A stretch of 38,036 nucleotides of DNA from Verrucomicrobiota bacterium (GTDB taxonomy: Bacteria; Verrucomicrobiota; Kiritimatiellia; UBA8416): contig JABGOW010000489.1 in the NCBI GenBank assembly GCA_018645275.1, positions 1-38,036 of the forward strand. The letters are read 5' to 3'. How positions within the stretch are numbered: the stretch's first letter is position 1; each line of letters opens with the position of its first letter. Positions 16,341 to 24,361 of the stretch are shown here, one piece after another. Below the pieces are notes generated by a model. It ran no database searches. It was not told the origin of the DNA and was given only the letters and a program-made list of their open reading frames with translations. Made by a program: the position numbers and the translations under genes.

Positions 16341-16562
16341 CTATTGAAATTCACTCTCGGCTATCTGGACCGAGTTGGCGTTTTTCACATCGCGAACGGC
16401 GGTGATATTCAGACGATAGAATCGATACGCCTTCTTGTTATTCGTACTGAAAACGCGCTTCTGATAGCGCCCGGCCCACAACTCGCCGGTGCGGCGGTCG
16501 AGCGTCGTCCATTCTTTGCCGTCGTTCGACCGAGCAGCGGCCAATCATTGGGGTTCCCTATC
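16341..16562 (-). pseudogene. remnant of an F5/8 type C (discoidin) domain C-terminus with a frameshift
   Basis: NPNDWPLLGR in one frame continues as SNDGKEWTTLDRRTGELWAGRYQKRVFSTNNKKAYRFYRLNITAVRDVKNANSVQIAESEFQ after an apparent 1-nt loss. Confidence 0.7.
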
Positions 16563-17984
16563 AGGCCGTTCCTGTCCGTAGTACGTCCGCTCAATCTCTT
16601 CAAGCGAACGGCCCGCCGTCTCAGGCATAACCTTCCATACCATGAAGATCTGCGGCACGAGGATGGCTGCAAAGATCAGGAATGTTCCGGTCGGCCCGAC
16701 CCCTTCGCGCAATGCCGGGGTGAATTGTCCCACAATCGTGTCGGTCAGCCACATCGTCAGGATCGCAATCGACATGGCGTGCGAGCGGATGTTGGTCGGG
16801 AAGATTTCAGACGCGAAGATGAACTTAATCGGGCCCAGCGAGAAGGCGAAGAACGCCACGAACGCGCACATCAGCACAATGAGCATGTTGCTCGCACCAC
16901 TGCCGAATGTCGTCCCAATGCCCACGAGGCAGGCGATCGCGCCGATCGTGCCAATCTGAAGCAGCAGGCGGCGTCCCAACTTATCCACGTATTTCATGGC
17001 GACAACCGTGAAGATCATGTTGAAGAAACCGATGATCGCCATGCCGCTCAGAGCGCTGTCCGACTTGAAGCCGGCACCTTCCAACATCGAGGTCCCGTAG
17101 TAGAATACCACGTTGATTCCACTGAACTGCGCGAAGGCAGCCAGTAGCATAGCGATGATCAACGGCTTGCGATAGCGTTTGTGGAAAACATCCACGAACC
17201 GTTTCTCGTTGGCGCTCTCTTCAGCCACAGTTTCCCGGATCGTTTCGAACTCCTGGTCGGCCCCGTTCCGGAAGATGCGGTTCAGCACTTTCTTTGCTCT
17301 CTCGTGTTTACCTGCCTTTATCAACCAGCGGGGACTCTCAGGAAGCATGAACGCCAGGACCAGGTACACGAGACCGGGGATCAGTTCCGAGCCGAACATC
17401 GCACGCCAGGTCTCATCGACCAGGAAGTGTTTCATGAAGCTGCCTTCACGTGCCGTCTCGCTCATGGCCAGGGCCCACTGATGCAGCCCGAAATTATTAA
17501 ACAAAGCAATCATGATGCCGATCGTGATCGCAAACTGGAACACCGTCACTAGCCGGCCGCGCAGGTGGGTAGGTGAGATTTCCGAGATGTACAGCGGGCA
17601 GACCATGGCGGAAATACCGACACCCAGGCCGCCGATCCAGCGTGCAAACACAAGAAACTCAATGCTGTTGGCAAGGGAGCTGCCAAGGGCTGAAACCCAA
17701 AGCAGGACAGCAGCTACCACGAGGTTACGGCTTCGACCGAACTTGTCACTCAGCCAGCCGGCTATACCTGATCCAATCACCGCACCCAGCAGGCCGGAGC
17801 TCACAAAAAAGCCCTCCCATCCGGGCGTCAGCGCAAACTTCAGCTTAACAGGGGTAATGGTACCCGAGATTACGATCGCATCAAACCCCCACAACAAGCC
17901 ACCGAGCGCGGATGCCACGCAGATAAAGAGCAGGAACGGCAGGTGTGATTTATGTATTTCGTGGTGTTTCGATTCGTCGCGCAT
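16545..17984 (-). CDS. MFS sugar porter (sugar:H+ symporter type)
   Basis: GGLLWGFDAIVISGT, GWLSDKFGRS, GISAMVCPLYISEISPTHLRGRLV, PESPRWLI, PETAGRSLEEIE. Confidence 0.92.
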   Translation of the reverse strand: MRDESKHHEIHKSHLPFLLFICVASALGGLLWGFDAIVISGTITPVKLKFALTPGWEGFFVSSGLLGAVIGSGIAGWLSDKFGRSRNLVVAAVLLWVSALGSSLANSIEFLVFARWIGGLGVGISAMVCPLYISEISPTHLRGRLVTVFQFAITIGIMIALFNNFGLHQWALAMSETAREGSFMKHFLVDETWRAMFGSELIPGLVYLVLAFMLPESPRWLIKAGKHERAKKVLNRIFRNGADQEFETIRETVAEESANEKRFVDVFHKRYRKPLIIAMLLAAFAQFSGINVVFYYGTSMLEGAGFKSDSALSGMAIIGFFNMIFTVVAMKYVDKLGRRLLLQIGTIGAIACLVGIGTTFGSGASNMLIVLMCAFVAFFAFSLGPIKFIFASEIFPTNIRSHAMSIAILTMWLTDTIVGQFTPALREGVGPTGTFLIFAAILVPQIFMVWKVMPETAGRSLEEIERTYYGQERPDREPQ

Positions 17985-18020
17985 TGCGTCCTCCTTTAGT
18001 TTGCCTATATTCCTTTTGAT

Positions 18021-18971
18021 TCAATTCCTTGCAGCCGTATAGAAGAGTGCACCGGCACCGATCAGACCAGCATTGTCCGGATGCTCCGCCTTTACGATTG
18101 ACACCTGTCCCTCTTCAGCCCACGCCAGTTCAGACACGATGTCGCGAAAACGCTGAAGCACCGGTTCGGGCTCGTTCATGATCCCGCCGCCCACGATGAT
18201 ACGCTCAGGATCGAAGAGATGTATAAAGGAAACCAGGGCCTCACCCCAGAACTGAAGGCAATGATCCAGCACATCTCTTGCACAGCCATCACCCTCGGCT
18301 GCATGCTTCATTACTTCGCGGTATCCGAGACTTTCAAGACCGTTAAGGCTGCTTTCCCCGTACTGGGCATGCTCCTGCACAAGAATCGGCAGCACCCATC
18401 CTGATGCCTCACTCTCGAGACACCCCACGCCACCGCAGGTGCATTTCCGTCCACCGGATCGCACCAGCATATGCCCGCCAAGGTTTCCGCCAGTAAAGTG
18501 TGGGCCGGTCAGCGGCTTGCCCTCAGAAATAACCGCGGTTCCGATTCCCGTACCGATCGTTACCATCACCAGGTTGCCCGAGCCACGACCGGCACCGTAA
18601 CGCCACTCACCAATCAGCGCGCCACGCGCATCGTTGTCCATGCGCAGCTCCAGCCCAGTCCTGTTGCGCGACCAGGCTCTGAAATCAAACCCAACGGCAT
18701 CGTCGTACTTGCCGTTGGTCGACAGAACCCGCATCTCGCGGTTGTTCACCAGCCCGGTGCTCAACAGACCGATGCCATCGCAGGCTTCCAGCGCAGTTCC
18801 CTGCCCGGGACACAGCTTCCCCAGGTGCTCAAGGATCTCATCCAAATGCCCCTCAAGCGAACCTTGGGCGTCCGCCGGGCAGCTGGACGCGCAGATCACC
18901 TCACCCTCGTCCATCAGGCCAAATTTTGTACGGGTTCCCCCCAGATCAATCACGGCAACGGGCATCCTCAT
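18021..18971 (-). CDS. ROK family sugar kinase
   Basis: AVIDLGGTRTKFGL; VTIGTGIGTAVI; GGNLGGHM; CTCGGVGCLESEASG (ROK Cys cluster). Confidence 0.92.
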   Translation of the reverse strand: MRMPVAVIDLGGTRTKFGLMDEGEVICASSCPADAQGSLEGHLDEILEHLGKLCPGQGTALEACDGIGLLSTGLVNNREMRVLSTNGKYDDAVGFDFRAWSRNRTGLELRMDNDARGALIGEWRYGAGRGSGNLVMVTIGTGIGTAVISEGKPLTGPHFTGGNLGGHMLVRSGGRKCTCGGVGCLESEASGWVLPILVQEHAQYGESSLNGLESLGYREVMKHAAEGDGCARDVLDHCLQFWGEALVSFIHLFDPERIIVGGGIMNEPEPVLQRFRDIVSELAWAEEGQVSIVKAEHPDNAGLIGAGALFYTAARN

Positions 18972-20014
18972 GCCCTCCCATCGGCTTTGCTTGTACTAAC
19001 GTCCACTTGAGCTGCCTCGGCCATCGCCGCGACATTCTCAGGCGGAATGTCAGGCAGCAGTGCCTCATGGCTTGGGCTGATGATCAAGCTGGGGCCCAAT
19101 AGTTCCTGTACACGACTCACTTCCTCACGCACCTGATCCGGTGTTCCGTTTACCAGGAGATCCTGTGTATCAATGCCGCCCATAAACGCGATACGACCCT
19201 TGAAATCACGTGCCAGGGTCTCGGCATCCATGTTGGCGGCTTTGGCTTGGAGCGGGTGCAGACAGTCGACACCGGCATCGATCAGCCGGTCAATCACCTC
19301 GTGGACTGATCCGCAGGAGTGCAGAACGACCTGGTGGCCGTGCCTGTGTCCCTGTTCCGTGAACTTCTCAAACCACGGCAAGATGAACTCATCAAACTGG
19401 ACCGGCCCGCAGATCAGGCCTTGCTGAGTTCCAAAATCGTTACCGAAAAAGAAAGCATCGATCAAATTGCCGGCCGCCTGGAAGAAACGTTCGTTGGCTT
19501 CAAGGAAGAACTCGCAGGCACGATTGGTAATTGCGTGGATAACCTCCGGGTGGGTGTACATCTTAACCAGGTACTCCTCCATCCCGACAATATCCATTAT
19601 CTTGTGGTAGAAGTCTGTCCAGTAGCCGCTCATACGGTAGACATCTCCCGTATTCCGCAGCGCTTCCAGGCATGGCTCAATGTTGAGGTAATCAGGATTA
19701 GGCCACGGGTAGCGTTCGACATCGGAAACGGTCTCGGCATCCGCCAGTGGTCCACGACTCGCGTGCGCTTCGCACGTACCGGCAGTACTGAACATTGGAA
19801 GTCCATCGGGATGCTGGTAGGCATTCTCGAACTTCCCGGGACGAATCCACACCAGGTCGTCGCCGACTTTCTTCTGCAACTCGAGCTCGGATGCTGTTCC
19901 GAAATGCTCGTGCATAATCGGCCACATATCCGCGTGCGGATTACCCATCCAGAATCCGCAGCGCTCAACGGCCTCGCCCGAAATCAACCGCCGAATCATA
20001 TCTCGTTTATGCAT
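18968..20014 (-). CDS. uroporphyrinogen decarboxylase (URO-D) family protein
   Basis: Family-like blocks QQGLICGPVQFDEFILPWFEKFTEQGHRHGHQVVLHSCGSVHEVIDRLIDAGVDCLHPLQ and GRIAFMGGIDTQDLLVNGTP; ATGA stop/start overlap with the ROK gene. Confidence 0.85.
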   Translation of the reverse strand: MHKRDMIRRLISGEAVERCGFWMGNPHADMWPIMHEHFGTASELELQKKVGDDLVWIRPGKFENAYQHPDGLPMFSTAGTCEAHASRGPLADAETVSDVERYPWPNPDYLNIEPCLEALRNTGDVYRMSGYWTDFYHKIMDIVGMEEYLVKMYTHPEVIHAITNRACEFFLEANERFFQAAGNLIDAFFFGNDFGTQQGLICGPVQFDEFILPWFEKFTEQGHRHGHQVVLHSCGSVHEVIDRLIDAGVDCLHPLQAKAANMDAETLARDFKGRIAFMGGIDTQDLLVNGTPDQVREEVSRVQELLGPSLIISPSHEALLPDIPPENVAAMAEAAQVDVSTSKADGRA

Positions 20015-20086
20015 TTCTATAATCCCCTGATGACGCTTCCGTGTGCTGGTATTGTTGAAATTGAGCTGTGCGGCATATGATAATAA

Positions 20087-20095
20087 GGGGGGGGG
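20087..20095. repeat. homopolymer G9 tract in the divergent promoter region
   Basis: TAATAAGGGGGGGGGCGGG between the URO-D and AraC-type gene starts. Confidence 0.9.
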
Positions 20096-20124
20096 CGGGA
20101 ATGCACGCATCTATTCCCTGATCT

Positions 20125-20165
20125 TGTGGTACTAAACCAGTTGTATTATTTCACCCCTGTGGTAC
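20125..20165. promoter_or_regulatory. candidate regulator sites: two direct TGTGGTAC copies 33 bp apart
   Basis: TGTGGTAC at 20125-20132 and 20158-20165, within 50 bp of the AraC-family ATG at 20175. Confidence 0.45.
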
Positions 20166-20174
20166 AGTTACGGC

Positions 20175-21035
20175 ATGCAAGTCGAGATATCAAGAACAGA
20201 GCTGCCAGTAATAGACCGGGTTGGACACTTTCCCCTGCTCAATCCGGTTTTCGATTTCACATATAGAAACCCAACGAACGCCCTGCACCTATACGACTAC
20301 CACGGTCGTGTACGTATTGGCTCAAACGAATATGCAGTCAGCCCAGGCGACATCACCTGCATCCAAAACGGAACTGTCTATGGTTGCAGCTCAGAAACTC
20401 CAGGAAAACACTGGTGCATCCACTACTACGACACCCCTGGAAAAGCGACAGGAACTCTGGAGATTCCCCCCTTCATACGAATGGGAGCAAACAGCATCTT
20501 TTATCGCGAACAGTTTCAGCTGATCAACCGCCTCAGTTACAACCATAAAAACCGCAGGGACGACGACTCGGTCAAACTGGAAGCACAATTCCGGCTTAAG
20601 GCGCTGCTCCTCTCCCTGCATAATCTAACATCAGGTCGGGCGACGACCAGGCGAAGCAGCAATTTCTCATGGGAAGAGCTTCTCGGATGGCTTGATGAAA
20701 ATCTTGATCAACCAATCTCTGTGCATGCCCTGGCTGAACGCGCCAATCTGGGAGCAAGCACCTTAGCGAAGAAATTCAAACAGGCGCACAAGACCACTCT
20801 GAGCCGGTACCTGCTGCACCGTCGCATCGACAAGGCCAAATCACTTCTCGCCAACACCACCCTCACCATCTACGAAGTAGGCTCCTCCGTAGGAATCCCT
20901 GACCCCCAGTATTTCAACAAGCAGTTCCGAAAGGTAACCGGCATCAGTCCCAGCCGCTACCGTGACGATAACATGGAATATCTGCGCAATATCTCAGATG
21001 AGCTGGCCACCAGGGACGGGGCGTGGCAGAAATGA
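20175..21035 (+). CDS. AraC family transcriptional regulator
   Basis: Cupin-like N-terminus; C-terminal double HTH ISVHALAERANLGASTLAKKFKQAHKTTLSRYLLHRRIDKAKSLLANTTLTIYEVGSSVGIPDPQYFNKQFRKVTGISPSRYR. Confidence 0.93.
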   Translation: MQVEISRTELPVIDRVGHFPLLNPVFDFTYRNPTNALHLYDYHGRVRIGSNEYAVSPGDITCIQNGTVYGCSSETPGKHWCIHYYDTPGKATGTLEIPPFIRMGANSIFYREQFQLINRLSYNHKNRRDDDSVKLEAQFRLKALLLSLHNLTSGRATTRRSSNFSWEELLGWLDENLDQPISVHALAERANLGASTLAKKFKQAHKTTLSRYLLHRRIDKAKSLLANTTLTIYEVGSSVGIPDPQYFNKQFRKVTGISPSRYRDDNMEYLRNISDELATRDGAWQK

Positions 21036-21251
21036 TGCGGCATGGAATCCATTCGCGGCCTCAGTGCTACTCTAGCAGGAAACGCCCGGTACTGACCGCT
21101 ATTTGACATACAGGACGGTCCCCGATGGAGGCGGTATCTCGGTTACGCTCTTTCTCCGGCTCTTTGCTTCTTCGGGGCCTCGAGGCGGGGACGCCGGGTG
21201 GTTTAATCCCCTACAAAGCAAATGCCTCACTATGGCGGTTTGACTCATCCC

Positions 21252-21268
21252 GTGTACGTTTGATACAC
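21252..21268. promoter_or_regulatory. candidate LacI-family autoregulatory operator
   Basis: GTGTA-CGTTTGA-TACAC inverted repeat, 7 bp before the LacI ATG. Confidence 0.4.
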
Positions 21269-21275
21269 CTATTCC

Positions 21276-22283
21276 ATGCCAACAATCGACGAAATTGCAC
21301 GGCTGGCGGGGGTCTCTATCGGGACCGTGTCGCGGGTCATTAACAAGAGGGACAAGGTCCGCCCTGAAACCCGCGAGCGGATCCAGGCCTTAATCGATCA
21401 GCTCGGCTACCAACCCAGTGCGGCGGCCCGGAATCTCGCATCACGTCGGACGCAGAGCATCATGTTGATCGTTCCCAACGTGACCGACAACTACTATGCC
21501 CGGCTCATCCGCCGTATGCTGCAGCTCGGACGCGAACACGACCAACGCATCTGGCTGGGCGTCTCCGACGGGGAGCCGGATGTTGAAGCCCGCTACCTGT
21601 CGGAAGCGCACGAGGGAAATGTCGACGGGCTCATCGTCTCCTCCCTGCTGGCCGAGGAGAACACCCCGCACTTCCTCGCCCTCGCTCACCGGAAGTTCCC
21701 CGTCGTCCACATGAGCAACGAGTGCCTGAACCCACGCATGAATGCGGTGATCTACGACGACATCGCCGGGGCCAAGCTGGCCATGCAGCACCTCTTCGAC
21801 AAGGGGCATACCCGCATCGCTTTCTGTGGTGCAACCGCACACTTTCGGACGGTCCGCGAGCGCATTCGAGGGTATCGCGAGAGCATGGCGCAGGCCGGCT
21901 ATCCGGTTGACCCCGCCTGGCTCCTCGTTACAGAAACGCGACTCGAGGAGTGGCCTTGGGAGAACTTTGACAACCTGTTCGGCACCAAGCCCCCCCCCAC
22001 CGCGATCTTTGCCGAGAACGACGTCATGGCGATCGCCTGCCTCCGGCGTTTGCGTGCCTCCAGCCGACACATCCCGGAAGATGTCGCGGTCGTCGGCTTC
22101 GACAACACCTACCCGCGCCATGCGGTTGAGCAGCCCTTGACAACCATCGCGCTTCCTCTCTCCGACGCCTGCCGAACCGCCATGGAGATTCTCCTCAAAG
22201 AGATTGGGCAGCCCAAGGAGGAACGCACCGGCAACACAGTCAAGATGCTGCCCCCGTCCCTCGTTGTCGGCAAAACGACCTGA
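21276..22283 (+). CDS. LacI family transcriptional regulator
   Basis: TIDEIARLAGVSIGTVSRVINKRDKVRPETRERIQALIDQLGYQPSAAARNLASRRT; periplasmic-binding-like domain with DVAVVGFDN. Confidence 0.95.
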   Translation: MPTIDEIARLAGVSIGTVSRVINKRDKVRPETRERIQALIDQLGYQPSAAARNLASRRTQSIMLIVPNVTDNYYARLIRRMLQLGREHDQRIWLGVSDGEPDVEARYLSEAHEGNVDGLIVSSLLAEENTPHFLALAHRKFPVVHMSNECLNPRMNAVIYDDIAGAKLAMQHLFDKGHTRIAFCGATAHFRTVRERIRGYRESMAQAGYPVDPAWLLVTETRLEEWPWENFDNLFGTKPPPTAIFAENDVMAIACLRRLRASSRHIPEDVAVVGFDNTYPRHAVEQPLTTIALPLSDACRTAMEILLKEIGQPKEERTGNTVKMLPPSLVVGKTT

Positions 22284-22319
22284 CCCCGGCGCCAGAGGCT
22301 TCGCCACCGTCAGCAGCGG

Positions 22320-22548
22320 CTTGACGGATCGGGGCAAACTGCAGCATGGGCGCATCCACCGGAATCCACGTTATGCCATAGTCGCTATTGGCTATGTTCA
22401 CCCAGCGCTGCACACAGAAGAAGTTCCGGTTGGCCCCGACCGTTCCTGACCAAATCGCCCGCCATGGACTGCTCACGACTGAGGATAACCAGCTCGCTAC
22501 GCTCCCAGGACGTGGTGTTGTACACATCAACGTCCAGGTTCTGCTGCG
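22320..22548 (-). pseudogene. GH38-type alpha-mannosidase remnant with an internal deletion or frameshift
   Basis: Minus strand LDVDVYNTTSWERSELVILSREQSMAGDLVRNGRG, then in another frame ANRNFFCVQRWVNIANSDYGITWIPVDAPMLQF; both resemble GH38 C-terminal blocks. Confidence 0.62.
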
Positions 22549-22757
22549 TCTACACGGCAATACCACCAACCACACATCACCTCAGACAGGGGCTTCAGCT
22601 AGACAACACCGACCCTAATCATAGCGCTTCCAGTTTTCCGTATCAAGGGCCAGGTGGATCCACTTCTGGCGACGCCCCCCCAGCAAACTGGCAAAAAACT
22701 TGTTGCACACCTAGACTCATAGCGCTACAATCCTTGACAGTTAAGTGATGGAATTGC

Positions 22758-22774
22758 CTGTTCACGGTGAACAG
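22758..22774. promoter_or_regulatory. 17-bp palindrome, candidate operator upstream of the LamG gene
   Basis: CTGTTCAC-G-GTGAACAG, perfect 8-bp arms, about 30 bp before ATG 22805; TTGACA about 20 bp upstream. Confidence 0.5.
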
Positions 22775-22804
22775 CAAAGAACAAGAAACCAGGGAGGTAT
22801 AGAT

Positions 22805-24208
22805 ATGAGATCCAATAGTCCAATCCTTGCGGTCATCGTTGGCCTCATTGTGACAAGCATGCTGTGGGCGTCCTCGGCTATGGCTGCGGAGCTGACCAAG
22901 TACAGCTTTGAGGACAACGCCAACGACACGGCAGTCGGCGACACGCACGACGATTCGCTGAGCATGAGCGGGACAGTCAGCTATGTGCAGGGCCTTGTGG
23001 GCAAAGCCGCGTCCTTCACGGCTGGTAACTACTTTGTCGTCACAAACTCCAGCGATCTCAACCTGGGCACAGCGCCCTGGACCATCGAGGCATTTTTCAA
23101 GGTACCAGACCAACCCTCTTGGTCAGCCGTTTGCGCGAGCAAGTGGGATCAGGGGGCTCCTTCCGGCTACTTCTTCGGTTTACACGATTCGGACCAGAAA
23201 GTTGTTTTGGATAATGACAGTGGCATCGACGGGACAGCCGGGGATCCACTGGATGATGGCAAGTGGCATCATGTGCTCATCTCGAACAACGGAAACGGCG
23301 GTGACTCTGCCGGGGTGAAATGCTGGGTTGACGGCACAAACATCCAATCGGCGAACGGTTACAGCGAGGATGGCCCCGATGGGTATTTCTATGTCGGAGT
23401 TTCAAGTTCGAGCGGGAACTGGCCCTTCCCTGGAGTTGTTGACGAGCTTATCATTCACGACGAAGTCAAGGATTCTAATTATGTCGCCGAGAGAGTGGAA
23501 CTTCTAGCTGACGCGAGCATACTGACCCGCTGGTCCTTTGAGGGCAACGCCGAAGACAGCGGCCCGAGCGGGACCACTGCCGATGATCTGACTATTACCA
23601 ATGGCACCGTCACGTTCGTTGACGGTGTCCCCGGCATGGATGGCACCCAAGCCGTAAATTTCGGGGACGATGACGCTTACATGCGATTCAGCACCTTTCC
23701 CACCCCGGCGGATATCCGACTCCTGGCTGAACCCTGGACCGTTGAGCTGTTCATCAAAGTCCCGGCGGAGGCATCAACCTCATGGCAGTGCGTTCTGTCA
23801 TCTGATTACTCGCATGGCGGGTACTTCATTGGGCTGAAACACACAGACGAATATCTGACCAAGATTGGCAGCAGCAGCGGCATCACGGCAGTAGGTCCCG
23901 CGCTGGACGATGATGAGTGGCACCACATCATGATCACGAACAATGGAGACACCGATGACGCAAGCGGCTACAAGTACTGGGTAGACGGCGTCAATACAGC
24001 CAGCGGCTACGGCATCGACCACGCCGAAACCACGGCAGAGTACGGCAACTGGTTCACCATCGGCTGTGCAGGATGGGACACGGTCCACCAATTCGAGGGC
24101 ACGGTGGATGAAGTCATCTACCACAACGAGGTCAAAGACGCCTCGTATGTGGCTGTGCGGGCAGAGCTCAGGCTGCCGCCTCAAGGGACGGTGATCACGA
24201 TCCTCTAG
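22805..24208 (+). CDS. secreted protein with two LamG/concanavalin-like domains
   Basis: Signal peptide MRSNSPILAVIVGLIVTSMLWASSAMAA; two copies of the (K/T)(Y/R)(S/W)SFE(D/G)NA...PWT(I/V)E.F.KVP...DD(G/D)(K/E)WHH(V/I)(L/M)I pattern; GGGAGG RBS upstream. Confidence 0.82.
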   Translation: MRSNSPILAVIVGLIVTSMLWASSAMAAELTKYSFEDNANDTAVGDTHDDSLSMSGTVSYVQGLVGKAASFTAGNYFVVTNSSDLNLGTAPWTIEAFFKVPDQPSWSAVCASKWDQGAPSGYFFGLHDSDQKVVLDNDSGIDGTAGDPLDDGKWHHVLISNNGNGGDSAGVKCWVDGTNIQSANGYSEDGPDGYFYVGVSSSSGNWPFPGVVDELIIHDEVKDSNYVAERVELLADASILTRWSFEGNAEDSGPSGTTADDLTITNGTVTFVDGVPGMDGTQAVNFGDDDAYMRFSTFPTPADIRLLAEPWTVELFIKVPAEASTSWQCVLSSDYSHGGYFIGLKHTDEYLTKIGSSSGITAVGPALDDDEWHHIMITNNGDTDDASGYKYWVDGVNTASGYGIDHAETTAEYGNWFTIGCAGWDTVHQFEGTVDEVIYHNEVKDASYVAVRAELRLPPQGTVITIL

Positions 24209-24271
24209 GGCCTCCCCTGCAAACTCAATCAAGAGCATCGGCGCCCATCCGAGAGAGCGAGCGAAGAGAGC

Positions 24272-24335
24272 GGGGTCAGGCCTGAATGGCACTTTATGTT
24301 GCGCGCAACATAAAGCGCCATTCAGGCCTGACCCC
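24272..24335. repeat. 64-bp near-perfect palindrome (arms 32 bp, one mismatch)
   Basis: GGGGTCAGGCCTGAATGGCACTTTATGTTGCG|CGCAACATAAAGCGCCATTCAGGCCTGACCCC; between convergent genes. Confidence 0.95.
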
Positions 24336-24361
24336 TCTTACTCCTGTGTGCGTTCATGCGC

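Noticed and set aside
21125-21343. 72-aa ORF upstream of LacI
   Set aside because: Overlaps the LacI start in another frame, no recognisable motif.
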